From: Acidobacteriota bacterium
GTDB lineage: Bacteria > Acidobacteriota > Terriglobia > Terriglobales > Acidobacteriaceae
DNA: 64,000 nucleotides
NCBI GenBank assembly: GCA_021780315.1
Contig: JAJXYY010000025.1
Location: 62,001 to 126,000, forward strand
Reading direction: 5' to 3'
Shown here piece by piece: positions 44,896 through 54,445 of the stretch. The stretch's first letter is position 1. Each line of letters begins with the position of its first letter. The notes beneath the pieces were generated by a model. That model searched no databases and was not told the origin of the DNA. It was given only the letters and a program-made list of their open reading frames with translations. The position numbers and the translations under genes were made by a program.

Positions 44896-46275
44896 CTACG
44901 GCTGCGTTCCTGTCTGGAAACGAATCGCGGCCATATCCGACTCGAAGAGGTACTTCGCATTGGCGTCCGAGATCGCAGCCTGCGTCTGTTGCAGTTGCGC
45001 TTGGCTCAATTCAACAATCGAACCCAATCCCAGTTGATAACGCGCCTTCGCCAGGTCGAGTGCCGAGTTCGCTTCCATCACCAACTGCTTGGTCACCAGC
45101 ATACGTTGTTGGTCCGTATTGGCTGTCAGCCAGGCAGTACGCACGTCGCGAACGATCCGATCATGCAGGTTCCGTGTCTGCTCCGAAACGGCCTTGGCCC
45201 GGAAGTCCGCCTCCGACGCCTCGGCAGTAAACCGAAATCCATTGAAGATCGGAACATTGATATTCACCGCAGCGGCACCATACCAGTTGGGAGAATAGTA
45301 CGTGCTGGATCCGAGCGGCGTCGTACCGACGACACCCATCGCAGACACAGTAGGCAGCAATTGTTCGCGTTGAGCACGGGTAAACTTCTGTGCAGCCTGA
45401 TGGGCAAGGTCCAACGCCATCAGATCCGGACGCTGCTGCAGTGCAGACTGAATCAACGCATCGGAATCCGGAGCCAGAGCCGACGGCGCCGCAGTATCAT
45501 CCACCAACTGATATTGCTTCATGGTCGGTAAACCAAGAATCTCGTTCAGTTGTGCATTCGCTGCATCGACATTGTTCTGCGCATCCAGAACTAGTAGCTT
45601 CGCTTCGGACAAATTAACATCGGCAAAGCTGAGATCCAGGTCAGACTTCAACTTGCTCGCCGTCAAAGCCCGCACCTGATCATCCACCGACTGTCGCGCC
45701 GCCACCGTGCTCTTCGCAACTTCAAGCGTGGCCTGCGCCTCCAAAGCACGATAGAAGGCTAGGTCCGTTGCCAGCACAATATCCTCGCGCGTTGCCTCCG
45801 CATTCGCAGCAGCAGCCTTGGCCTGCAAAGAGGAAGATGCAATCAGGTTGGTCGTACGGCCAAAGTCGGAGATCAACTGGTTCAACTCGACACCAGCGCC
45901 CATGTGATTCAACAGCCTCGACGACGCCAGCGATCCCGTAGCAAGACGTGAAGCCTGCTCCGCACCGACCCCCGTCACCGAGCCAAACAGTGTAGGCAAA
46001 TAATCCGCGCGCGTCTCACGAACTACCTGCTTTTGAGCCAGGGCCAGCAACCGCGTCACGCTGATTTGCGGATTGTTCGCCAGTGAAATCTTCTCTGCTT
46101 CCTGTCGCGTCAGCAAGGTGGGAGCGTCCGCACTGCTCCCACTCCCGCTGGCCGACGCCGACTGGTACGCAAGGTTCAATGGTGCCGCAGGCAAAGGCAA
46201 CATCGACGTTTGTGCACTCAGCGAAACCACCAGCACACTCCACGAAAGTAGGCTCACTCTCACTAACTTATGCAT
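44896..46275 (-). CDS. TolC-family outer-membrane channel of the RND operon
   Basis: 459 residues. Signal peptide (MHKLVRVSLLSWSVLVVSLS) followed by two OEP domains with long coiled-coil segments (ALAQKQVVRETRADYLPTLF; QAKAAAANAEATREDIVLAT). The ATG at 46275 has GGAGGTG 5-6 nt upstream and overlaps the end of the RND gene by 8 bp; an upstream in-frame start at 46305 lies deeper in the RND gene and was rejected. Last gene of the adaptor-RND-channel operon. Confidence 0.9.
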   Translation of the reverse strand: MHKLVRVSLLSWSVLVVSLSAQTSMLPLPAAPLNLAYQSASASGSGSSADAPTLLTRQEAEKISLANNPQISVTRLLALAQKQVVRETRADYLPTLFGSVTGVGAEQASRLATGSLASSRLLNHMGAGVELNQLISDFGRTTNLIASSSLQAKAAAANAEATREDIVLATDLAFYRALEAQATLEVAKSTVAARQSVDDQVRALTASKLKSDLDLSFADVNLSEAKLLVLDAQNNVDAANAQLNEILGLPTMKQYQLVDDTAAPSALAPDSDALIQSALQQRPDLMALDLAHQAAQKFTRAQREQLLPTVSAMGVVGTTPLGSSTYYSPNWYGAAAVNINVPIFNGFRFTAEASEADFRAKAVSEQTRNLHDRIVRDVRTAWLTANTDQQRMLVTKQLVMEANSALDLAKARYQLGLGSIVELSQAQLQQTQAAISDANAKYLFESDMAAIRFQTGTQP

Positions 46276-49200
46276 GGGCCACCTCCTCATCCGTCTTCTC
46301 CTCATGCCGTCCGTGAATCAGTAGATACGCAGTCGGAACCAGAAACACCGTAACAATACCCGACACCGTCAGACCACCGAGAATCGCACGGGCCAACGGG
46401 GCATACTGCTCGCTACCTGGCTCCAACGCCAGCGCCATCGGAATCAATCCGAGAATCGTCGCCAGTGTCGTCATCAGGATCGGCCGCAAACGCACCTTGC
46501 AGGCCTCCGCAAGTGCTTTCTTGATTGGCATCCCCTGCGTCCGCAAAGTGCCCACAAATTCAACGATCAAAATACTGTCCGACACCGCAATGCCGGTCAT
46601 CATGATGACACCCATCAACGACATGACATTCAATGTCGTGCCAGTCGCCAACAGGAAGATCAGCACGCCGGAAAGCCCCGGAGGAATCGCCAGAAGAATA
46701 ATGAACGGATCGGCAAACGAAGCAAACTGCGCCATCAGAATCAGGTAGACCAGCACTACCGCCAGTACCAGACCGATGCCGAAGCTCTTGAACGACGAGT
46801 GCATATCGCTCACCGCTCCGCCAATCTGCACCGTTACGTTCTTCGAGTGGCCAAACTCCGCCAGCACCTTATCGACATCGGAACTTACCTTTCCAAGGTC
46901 TTCCTTCTTCGGCATCACATACACATCGAAACTGCGGCGCAACTGGTAATGATCCACTTCCGTCGGCGTATCGATCTGCTTGATATCGGCAACAGACTGC
47001 AAAGGAGTGGTCTGCGGATTGCCCGGCGCGCGCAACGGAATCTGTTCAAAGTCCGTCAGCGTTTTGATCTGGTTATCCGGGTACTGCACCGTCAGCATGT
47101 AGTTGTTTCCGGTCTTCGGATCAACCCAGAAGCTGGGTGCAATCATCGAGTCCGAAGTCAACGCCGTAATCACGTTGTTGATGGCCATCTGTGGTGAGAT
47201 TCCCAGCAAGGCTGCCTGCTCACGCTTGATGTCCAACTCCAGACCGGGATAGTTCAGGTCCTGGGGAATCAACACGTCGTTCACGGAATTGAGGCCGCGC
47301 AGCTTGGTCGCAATCGACTCCGCCAACTGGAAGCCTTCCTGCAAATCGCTTCCGCCAATACGGATGTCCAGCGGTGCCGGCTGACCTTGATTCACAACCG
47401 AATCCACCAGACCACCTGTCTGGAAGTATGTGCCAACCTCAGGAAAATCATTGGCAAACTTCTCGCGCAAACGCTGCATGTACACAAAGCTGCTGGTCTT
47501 GTGTTCTTCCTTCAAGCTCACCTGGATGAACGCAGTATGCATGCCGGAGTTGCTCGTATAGATGGCGGAAAGGTCCGGAGTAATACCGATGTTCGACACG
47601 ATCATGTTCATGTCTTCCGGCGATACAACGTCCCGCACCTCCTTCTCCATCTTTGCTATGTACTCATCGGTCACTTCAATACGTGTCCCCGGTGGCACCT
47701 TCACGTTCACAACAAACTGCCCCGGGTCCGTCCTCGGAAAGAACGCCACGCCAAGGAACGGAAACAGTGCAAAACTCACAATCACGAAGAGACTGAAGCC
47801 CGAGACCACCAGCACCGGACGTTCCAGACACACCGCGATCGCGCCCTCATACTTGGTCTGCAACCGATGGAACAGATGATTGAAGCCATTCACAATCCGG
47901 CGAAAAATACCCGGCCGCGCAACGGCGTGCTCCGCCTCTGCAAGGTGCTCCTCTACATCTTCAGGCGACTGATGTCCGTGGCCCGGTTCCAGCGTAATAA
48001 ACTTCGCGCAGAACAGCGGAACTACGGTCATAGCCACCAGGTACGAAGCAAACAGCGCCAGAACTACAGCCAAGGCCAGTGCTGTGAAGAGATACTTACT
48101 CACACCCACCAGCATGATGACGGGAAAGAACACGATGCTCGTACTGCACGTCGCCGCCAGTACCGCCAACTGAACTTCCTTGCCACCTTCCTCTGCTGCA
48201 ACCGCCGGAGACTTGCCCATCTCCATATGCCGGAAGATGTTCTCCAGCACGACGACAGAGTTATCGATCAAGCGCGAAAGAGCCAGAGCAATTCCGCCCA
48301 GCACCATCGTATTGATGGTGCTCGCTCCCAGATTCAATGCAATAAACGCAGCAAGACAGGAGATCGGGATCGAAAGTAACACCGAGATCGTCGCCCGAAC
48401 ATTGCCCAGAAACAGCAGAATCATCAATGCCGTAAGACACAATCCGATACTGCCTTCGTTGATTACGTTCTTGACCGCAATCTTCACAAACACAGATTGG
48501 TCGAACACCACGTTCGTCTTCAACGCACTCGGCACATCCAACAAATGACTGACGGCTTCTTTCACTCCATTCACGATACTGATCGTGTTGGAGTTACCGC
48601 CCTGCTTCAGGACCGGAATGTAAACAGAGTGCTGTCCATCCACACGAACGATGTTCGTCTGCAACTGCCCGGCATCTTTCGCTTCACCAATATCGCCAAC
48701 AAAGACGGAAGCACCCGTCTCTGTCTTGATCGGCATCGCGTTGATCTCTTCCACCACAGGAATCTGACTGTTTGCGTAGATGTTGTAGTCCTTCGGGCCG
48801 ATCCGCACATCGCCTGCTGGCAGAATCAGGTTGGACTCATTGACCGACTTCACCACGTCCATCAAACTCAGTTGATGCGCTTCCAGCTTCACCGGATCGA
48901 CATACACCTGAATCTGCCGATACTTACCGCCATAGGGCTGCGGCACCGAAGCGCCAGGAACATTGGCCACCTGGTTACGAACCGAAAACTGCGCAAGGTC
49001 TTTAAGTTGTGTCTGGTTTAGCCCTTCACCTTCGAGCGTAATCAAGCACACCGGAAGATTCGATGCATCGAACTTGAGCACAACCGGAGGCAATGTACCC
49101 GGCGGCAAGCGGCGCAAATTAGCCATCGCAAGATTCGAGATATTGCTCACCGCGGCATTGGCGTCCGTACCCGGCTGAAAATAAATCTTTATCAGGCTCA

Positions 49201-49456
49201 CACCTGGCAACGAGCGCGATTCAATATGTTCGATACCGCTACCCAGCGTGAAAAACCGCTCGTAGCTGTTCGTAATATCTGCCTCAATCTGCTGGGGAGG
49301 CATACCCGAATAGAACGTTGCGACCACGACAACCGGAATATTAATCTCCGGAAAGAGATCTACCGGCATACGGGTCACGGTCGCGGTACCGACAACGACC
49401 ACCATCAAACACACCATCAAGATAAAAAACGGAAACTTCAGCGCAAAGGATGACAT
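46268..49456 (-). CDS. Hydrophobe/amphiphile-type RND efflux pump
   Basis: 1062 residues with the standard twelve-helix, two-porter-domain RND layout. N-terminus TRMPVDLFPEINIPVVVVAT; TM4 segment LALSRLIDNSVVVLENIFRH has a single Asp (DN instead of the DD of AcrB), a variant known in other RND branches. It exports drugs, lipids or other amphiphiles through the adjacent adaptor and channel. Overlaps the adaptor stop by 1 bp (TAATG) and the channel start by 8 bp, so the operon is tightly coupled. Substrate unknown. Confidence 0.92.
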   Translation of the reverse strand: MSSFALKFPFFILMVCLMVVVVGTATVTRMPVDLFPEINIPVVVVATFYSGMPPQQIEADITNSYERFFTLGSGIEHIESRSLPGVSLIKIYFQPGTDANAAVSNISNLAMANLRRLPPGTLPPVVLKFDASNLPVCLITLEGEGLNQTQLKDLAQFSVRNQVANVPGASVPQPYGGKYRQIQVYVDPVKLEAHQLSLMDVVKSVNESNLILPAGDVRIGPKDYNIYANSQIPVVEEINAMPIKTETGASVFVGDIGEAKDAGQLQTNIVRVDGQHSVYIPVLKQGGNSNTISIVNGVKEAVSHLLDVPSALKTNVVFDQSVFVKIAVKNVINEGSIGLCLTALMILLFLGNVRATISVLLSIPISCLAAFIALNLGASTINTMVLGGIALALSRLIDNSVVVLENIFRHMEMGKSPAVAAEEGGKEVQLAVLAATCSTSIVFFPVIMLVGVSKYLFTALALAVVLALFASYLVAMTVVPLFCAKFITLEPGHGHQSPEDVEEHLAEAEHAVARPGIFRRIVNGFNHLFHRLQTKYEGAIAVCLERPVLVVSGFSLFVIVSFALFPFLGVAFFPRTDPGQFVVNVKVPPGTRIEVTDEYIAKMEKEVRDVVSPEDMNMIVSNIGITPDLSAIYTSNSGMHTAFIQVSLKEEHKTSSFVYMQRLREKFANDFPEVGTYFQTGGLVDSVVNQGQPAPLDIRIGGSDLQEGFQLAESIATKLRGLNSVNDVLIPQDLNYPGLELDIKREQAALLGISPQMAINNVITALTSDSMIAPSFWVDPKTGNNYMLTVQYPDNQIKTLTDFEQIPLRAPGNPQTTPLQSVADIKQIDTPTEVDHYQLRRSFDVYVMPKKEDLGKVSSDVDKVLAEFGHSKNVTVQIGGAVSDMHSSFKSFGIGLVLAVVLVYLILMAQFASFADPFIILLAIPPGLSGVLIFLLATGTTLNVMSLMGVIMMTGIAVSDSILIVEFVGTLRTQGMPIKKALAEACKVRLRPILMTTLATILGLIPMALALEPGSEQYAPLARAILGGLTVSGIVTVFLVPTAYLLIHGRHEEKTDEEVAHA

Positions 49457-50682
49457 TATTCACTCACCTCCTGCGCCGTCGTCGGAATAAACGCGGGCCG
49501 TGGATTCACCTGTTGGCCAACCTCATAGTTGGCCTGGCCAGACGCAATCACGCTGTCCCCTTCATTCAGGCCACTCGTAATTTCGCTCCGGTTCGCCGTC
49601 TGGATCCCCACCGTTACCGTCCGCTTCTCCACCCGATTCTGCTTGTTTACCACCAGCACATATTTCTGGTCGCCGCTTTCCACCACAGCCTGTGTCGGTA
49701 TCGACAACGCATTGCTGCGGTGCTGTAGATCAATATCCGTCTCCGCATACATGCCTGGGCTCAGCACCAGATCTGGATTCTCAACATCAACTTCAGTAAT
49801 CATCGTGCGTGTTGTGCTATTCAGGTCGCGGCTGAAGCGAACGATCTTACCCGTAAAGTCCTTGCCGGTAGCCTGCACGTGGACTCGCACCACTCCACCT
49901 TCAGCAATGTACGGAACATCCGTCTCAGGCACGGGCATGCGCAGTCGCAGCAAGTCACTCTGAGCCAGACGTACCACGGGCATGGACTGCGTATTCGAAG
50001 ACGTACCTGCCTGGATCAATGACCCCGTATCCGCGTACCGCATCGTCACAACACCGGTATATGGCGCAATGATGTAGGTGTAATCCGACAACGTCTTGTA
50101 TCGGTTGCTATTGGCCTGCGACACGCCCAACTGTTGCCGTGCCGCCTCCAGTGCTGCTTTGGCAACATCGATCTGCGCCTGCGACTCAAGATCCTTCGCA
50201 CGGGCATCGTCCAGTTCCTGCTCTGCAATCAACCCAGGCTGCTGCTTCGCGGCCTGCTCCAACCTCGTATACGCTGCATGTAGCGCGGCATGGGTCGACT
50301 CGGCGCTAACCACCTCGCTCTGCGCCTTGCCAATCTGCGACTCGCTGTGACGCACCTCAGCCTGCGCCCCCTGTACCTGGTCCTGCAGTTCAGGAACCTC
50401 CAGTACCGCCAGCACCTCGCCCTTGTGAACACGATCGCCTATATCAACCGAAATCTTGCGGATATATCCGGATACCTTTGCATGCAGATCAACGTCCTGA
50501 TAAGGCTGAAACTGACCAGCAACCGTCAACGCACTGGTCAAATCCGAACGCTTCGCCGACACCACGGAAGCACTGGCAACCTTCTCCGCCTCCGGCTTAC
50601 CACCATGATGCAAAAAGAAATACCCCGCCAACGCCAAGACCACACACACTACAACCACCAAAAACGAACGCTTCCGTATCAT
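49456..50682 (-). CDS. RND periplasmic adaptor (HlyD/MdtA-like)
   Basis: 408 residues. An N-terminal helix (SFLVVVVCVVLALAGYFFLH) anchors or exports it. A lipoyl half (IRKISVDIGDRVHKGEVLAV), a coiled-coil hairpin (about 105-205), the second lipoyl half (YIIAPYTGVVTMRYADTGSL) and beta-barrel domains follow. ATG 50682 has AGGTGAG 3 bp upstream; an upstream frame (to 50775) adds a non-signal extension. First gene of the three-gene efflux operon. No adjacent regulator gene is seen. Confidence 0.9.
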   Translation of the reverse strand: MIRKRSFLVVVVCVVLALAGYFFLHHGGKPEAEKVASASVVSAKRSDLTSALTVAGQFQPYQDVDLHAKVSGYIRKISVDIGDRVHKGEVLAVLEVPELQDQVQGAQAEVRHSESQIGKAQSEVVSAESTHAALHAAYTRLEQAAKQQPGLIAEQELDDARAKDLESQAQIDVAKAALEAARQQLGVSQANSNRYKTLSDYTYIIAPYTGVVTMRYADTGSLIQAGTSSNTQSMPVVRLAQSDLLRLRMPVPETDVPYIAEGGVVRVHVQATGKDFTGKIVRFSRDLNSTTRTMITEVDVENPDLVLSPGMYAETDIDLQHRSNALSIPTQAVVESGDQKYVLVVNKQNRVEKRTVTVGIQTANRSEITSGLNEGDSVIASGQANYEVGQQVNPRPAFIPTTAQEVSE

Positions 50683-50803
50683 CGACTCACCTGTCCTGAG
50701 TGCCGTACCCATCTGCGTGGGTCGTGCGCATACATGAGATTCGGTGGTGCCCCAAAGGACAACCACGCAGTTCAATCACTCTATTGTCAGCAAGAAAAAG
50801 AGT

Positions 50804-51184
50804 TTAGCTGATACTTGGGGGAGGCCTGAAAGCAAACGCCGGTAGGCCACGGTGCAGCCTGAAACTAATCGGGAGATCCATCGCTCTGGTCCACGAATGC
50901 CGACGACTGCTGCCGATCAGCGACGTCGATAGCACCGCCAGAACCAGAACAAAATCGGCAATCATCGCTACTGGAAAGTCCGTAGCCTGCTCGGGAGCAA
51001 TCGTAAGCCCCTCCGATTCTCGATCCGATAGCTTCGCCGTCAAGGACAGTGCACTCACCCGGTCCGGCGCCTTGTAGAGAGAAAGCTTGTACTGTAGCCC
51101 CCAACAAAATACCGCAACCGCCAAAGCGACGAGCAGACACATCGTCGTGCGGGAGAGAAATCGAGTTGGGCTGTTATTCGACAA
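50804..51184 (-). CDS. Hypothetical membrane protein with two transmembrane helices
   Basis: 126 residues from a TTG at 51184 that has TGGAG 5-6 nt upstream; an upstream TTG at 51229 and ATG at 51142 are alternatives. Helix 1 is MCLLVALAVAVFCWGLQYKL, helix 2 is MIADFVLVLAVLSTSLIG, with a short loop (LYKAPDRVSALSLTAKLSDR) between. The C-terminus is Pro/Arg-rich. No family recognised. It lies 121 bp upstream of the RND operon on the same strand and might be part of it. Confidence 0.55.
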   Translation of the reverse strand: MSNNSPTRFLSRTTMCLLVALAVAVFCWGLQYKLSLYKAPDRVSALSLTAKLSDRESEGLTIAPEQATDFPVAMIADFVLVLAVLSTSLIGSSRRHSWTRAMDLPISFRLHRGLPAFAFRPPPSIS

Positions 51185-51596
51185 AATGCTCCACAGATTC
51201 GAAATCAGAACCTGACAGAATTCAATCAATTTGTTGATTCAAACCAGACTGTACATCACTGTATCACCGTGGCGAAGGTTGTGTGTTAAGCCTCCACAAC
51301 ATGACTTGCACATTAGACGGTGGAGCTTGGCAAATCGCACTATCCGCTCTACCGCCTCCAACCAGATACCTGTATCTTCATGAAATCAAAATGCATTGAT
51401 GCCGGCAAACCAAACGAGGTCACGAGAAAGCAATCCCAAGCGTCCAGAATGGCCGATTAGGCGCTCGTCATCTACACAAAGTGCCAACGTACGAACCCCA
51501 ACCACCTGCCACACGCAAATGTTGCAGAAGACAGGGCACTCTTCTCCCCGTCTCCTGCATCTAAACGTGCATCACTTCTCAAGAAATTCGATTGCC
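51185..51596. other. Gene-free stretch between the membrane protein and PEP-CTERM gene
   Basis: 412 bp, AT-richer than its flanks. No open frame of protein-like composition, repeat or hairpin with U-tract was found; probably the upstream region of the small membrane-protein gene and the 3' region of the PEP-CTERM gene. Confidence 0.4.
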
Positions 51597-52169
51597 TTAG
51601 GCGAGAAAGCGACGCTTCGCTATGCCAGCAATCCCGATCAGACCGGTTCCCAGCATGGCCAGCGTAGAAGGCTCTGGAACGGCAGAGATGGTGTCAACTG
51701 TCGCCGAAAAGGTCGTGTCGCCGCTGCCCTGGGTCGAAAACGTCAACGACGCAGGAGCCGAGGAGAAGCCGGCAACGTTGCTCGTAACCATGCCCGTGCC
51801 CGTGAAGATCGCAAAGTTGGAAAGGTTGCTCGCGCTCGTCACTTCCGTCAGGCTCGAAATCGTAAAGTCCACCGCGCCGTTGCCAAACACTATCTGTGCG
51901 GGCGTCTGCGCGCTGTAATTCATGTAGTTGATAGGTGAAGTTATCGAACCGCTCTCGCCAGCGGTAAGCAGAGAAAAAAAGCTTCCCGAGATGGTATTGG
52001 CAGCACCGACAACAATCGTGCTGGGCGTAAAGGTCAAGCTCGTACCGTTATCGGAGATAGACGAACCGGTAATGGAGAACTGACCGCTGATGGGGCTGAT
52101 CGTGGAAGCCTGGGCGGCGAACGGTGCAAAGCCCAGGGCGAGGATGGCAACAAGCTTCGGCAAATACAT
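51597..52169 (-). CDS. PEP-CTERM sorted exported protein
   Basis: 190 residues. An N-terminal signal peptide (LVAILALGFAPFAAQA) is followed by a Ser/Thr/Gly-rich, Cys-free beta-type body. The C-terminal sorting signal is textbook: VPEPSTLAMLGTGLIGIAGI, then AKRRF, i.e. PEP motif, hydrophobic helix and basic tail. Such proteins are processed by exosortase and linked to extracellular polysaccharide. No exosortase gene is in the window. Function of the body unknown. It is flanked by AT-rich gene-free DNA on both sides. Confidence 0.9.
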   Translation of the reverse strand: MYLPKLVAILALGFAPFAAQASTISPISGQFSITGSSISDNGTSLTFTPSTIVVGAANTISGSFFSLLTAGESGSITSPINYMNYSAQTPAQIVFGNGAVDFTISSLTEVTSASNLSNFAIFTGTGMVTSNVAGFSSAPASLTFSTQGSGDTTFSATVDTISAVPEPSTLAMLGTGLIGIAGIAKRRFLA

Positions 52170-52432
52170 GATTGAAACTCCAGAGTGATTAGATAATTTG
52201 TAACCACTTCTAGCTCAGATGCCAAAGGCTGCTGTTTCGCAGTACCAAATAACTAGATAGTTTTCCCTGATTCCAGTGAGCAATATAGAACATGTAATAA
52301 AGACAAGCACAATACTGTTCCACTTCCGCGCAATACGCTACACCCAACAATTGCGGATAGAGTCACAATTGGCAAACAACTTTTTACCGCGCACCAGCCG
52401 CCTCATCTAATCCCCGCCAATCTACTCCATAA
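52170..52432. other. AT-rich upstream region of the PEP-CTERM gene
   Basis: 263 bp, markedly richer in A+T than the surrounding genes. It presumably carries the PEP-CTERM promoter; no specific element could be assigned. With the hairpin at 52433-52467 it fills the gap to dnaJ. Confidence 0.4.
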
Positions 52433-52467
52433 ACAGTGATGCCCGGAAAGCCTCCGGGCATCACTGT
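52433..52467 (-). terminator. Hairpin downstream of dnaJ
   Basis: A perfect 15-bp stem (ACAGTGATGCCCGGA and its complement) with a 5-nt loop, 18 bp past the dnaJ stop. On the minus strand it is followed only by TTTATGG, so the U-tract is weak; likely a terminator or mRNA 3'-end stabiliser. Confidence 0.7.
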
Positions 52468-52485
52468 CATCGAATCGAAAGTGCC

Positions 52486-53649
52486 TTAGCTGAACATGTC
52501 CTTTACCTTCTCAAACAGGCCCCGCGAAGTCGGGGTATTCTCCACGATCATCGTCTCGCTCAACTGTCGCAGTAATTCTTTCTGGGTCTTCGTCAGTTTG
52601 TTCGGGGTCTGCACGCGTATCTCGACAATCAGGTCGCCCTTGCCGCTCGAATTCAGATGCGGTACGCCCTTGCTGCGCAATTTGAACTCCTTGCCGCTCT
52701 GCGTCCCTTCAGGGATTTTGATCGTCGCCGGCCCTTCCAGCGTCTGAATCTCCAACTCCGTCCCCAGTGCAGCCTGCGGAAACGAAATCGGCATCACACA
52801 GTGCAGGTCGTCTCCATCGCGCTCAAAAAACTTGTGCGCCTTCACGTTCAATACCACGTACAGATCACCGGACGGCCCGGCAAACTTCCCTGCCTCACCC
52901 TCACCCTGATAACGAATCCGCGTGTCCTGCTCGACTCCCGCCGGCACCTTTACCAGAATGCTGTGCTCCTGCTGCACCACCGTCTGGCCCTTGCAGGTCA
53001 CACACGGATCCACAATCAACGTGCCGGTACCACCGCACACCGAGCACGCCCTCGCCACCGAAAAGAAACCCTGCTGGAAGCGCTGCTGGCCGCGTCCGCC
53101 GCACTGCGTGCACGTCACCGGAGCCTTGCCCTTTGCTGCCCCGCTGCCCTTGCAGTCCACACACGTCTCCATGCGCCGAATCGTAATCTCTTTCTCCACG
53201 CCGAAAACCGCTTCTTCAAACGCCAGCGTCAAGTCATAGCGCAGATCGCGTCCTCGCTGCACCCGCGAGGCCTTCCGTCCCCCACCACCGCCCATATTGA
53301 ACATCTCGCCAAACAGATCACCGAAGATGTCCCCCAGGTCCTGGCCATTAAAGCCCTGAGCGCCACCAAAGCCGCCGCCCGCAAATGGATTTCCACCGCC
53401 TGCTCCGCCCGTGAAGGCTGCATGGCCATACCGGTCATACGCCGCGCGCTTGTCCGCATCGCTCAGCACCTGGTAGGCCTCGCTGCACGACTTGAACATC
53501 TCCTCCGCCTCCGGATTATCCGGATTGCGGTCAGGGTGATATTGCATCGCCACCTTGCGGTAAGCCGTCTTCAGTTCCTGCTCGGAAGCATCCCGCGAAA
53601 CACTCAACAACTCGTAATAGTCAGTCTTCGTCACGTCCGCCGTCGCCAT
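52486..53649 (-). CDS. dnaJ: Chaperone DnaJ
   Basis: 387 residues. The J domain (1-75) has the DnaK-activating HPD in YHPDRNPD. A Gly/Phe-rich region (about 80-125) is followed by the zinc domain with four repeats: CVDCKGSG, CTQCGGRG, CSVCGGTG and CVTCKGQT; the fourth ends in Thr rather than Gly. Two C-terminal substrate-binding domains follow. It delivers unfolded clients to DnaK and stimulates its ATPase. Preceded by grpE and hrcA on the same strand; dnaK itself is not in the window. Confidence 0.95.
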   Translation of the reverse strand: MATADVTKTDYYELLSVSRDASEQELKTAYRKVAMQYHPDRNPDNPEAEEMFKSCSEAYQVLSDADKRAAYDRYGHAAFTGGAGGGNPFAGGGFGGAQGFNGQDLGDIFGDLFGEMFNMGGGGGRKASRVQRGRDLRYDLTLAFEEAVFGVEKEITIRRMETCVDCKGSGAAKGKAPVTCTQCGGRGQQRFQQGFFSVARACSVCGGTGTLIVDPCVTCKGQTVVQQEHSILVKVPAGVEQDTRIRYQGEGEAGKFAGPSGDLYVVLNVKAHKFFERDGDDLHCVMPISFPQAALGTELEIQTLEGPATIKIPEGTQSGKEFKLRSKGVPHLNSSGKGDLIVEIRVQTPNKLTKTQKELLRQLSETMIVENTPTSRGLFEKVKDMFS

Positions 53650-53695
53650 ATCCTTAAAATCTCTCTTCGCGTTCTAAATTCGTCTGCGTGCCGTG

Positions 53696-54277
53696 CTACT
53701 CCGCAACCTGCTCCGCATTCGCTGCTATCCGCACCAGCGCCGGTCGCAGCAATTTGTCCTTGATCCGGTAGCCCCGCCGTATCTCTTCCAGAACCTGGTG
53801 ATCAGGAAACTCCTTGGTTTCGATGCTCCCCAGCGCCTCATGGATTCGTGGATCGAACTGCGTGCCCACCGACTCGACCGGCTGCACATTCAACCCCCGC
53901 AGCGCCTCTTCCATCTGCTTTAGAATCAGTTCCACGCCGCCGCGCAATTGCTCCGCCGTACCATCCGCCTTTAGTGCCAACTGGAAGTTGTCCATCACGC
54001 CCAAAAAGGGCTCCACAGCGTTGGAGATTGTGTAGTCGCGAGCATCAGCGCGCTCTTTTGCCTCACGCTTCCGCGCATTGTCAAACTCGGCCTGTAACCG
54101 TGCCAGCCGGTCCAGCAACTGGTTCCGCTCCCCCTTCAACTGCTCCAACTCCGCCTGTGCGGCACTCACCTCGTTCACGGGATCCAGCGGAAACTCATCG
54201 CCACTCACCATCTCAGGCTCCTGCCCATCGCGTGCCGTCATCTCGTCCTGCATCAGTTCCTCGTTCGTTGTCGTCAT
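53696..54277 (-). CDS. grpE: Nucleotide exchange factor GrpE
   Basis: 193 residues. An acidic disordered N-terminus (about 1-45), a long coiled coil (AQAELEQLKGERNQLLDRLA), the core RLQAEFDNARKREAKERADA and the beta-wing end VLEEIRRGYRIKDKLLRPAL are all diagnostic. It releases ADP from DnaK. ATG 54277 has AAAGGA 5 bp upstream; a longer frame to 54346 has a basic extension and was rejected. 46 bp upstream of dnaJ, same strand. Confidence 0.95.
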   Translation of the reverse strand: MTTTNEELMQDEMTARDGQEPEMVSGDEFPLDPVNEVSAAQAELEQLKGERNQLLDRLARLQAEFDNARKREAKERADARDYTISNAVEPFLGVMDNFQLALKADGTAEQLRGGVELILKQMEEALRGLNVQPVESVGTQFDPRIHEALGSIETKEFPDHQVLEEIRRGYRIKDKLLRPALVRIAANAEQVAE

Positions 54278-54445
54278 ACTTTCCTTTCTATTGTTGCCCA
54301 TTCGGGCCCATCGCGATAGTCGTTCCAATCGCTCTTCCATCGTCATTCTGTCCCACTTTCATCTTCAGGTCTCCCCGTACAGCGCGAGCAGTCGCACCCC
54401 GATCGCGGATCCCCTGCAAAAAACCAGCCCCACACCTCGCCCAAC

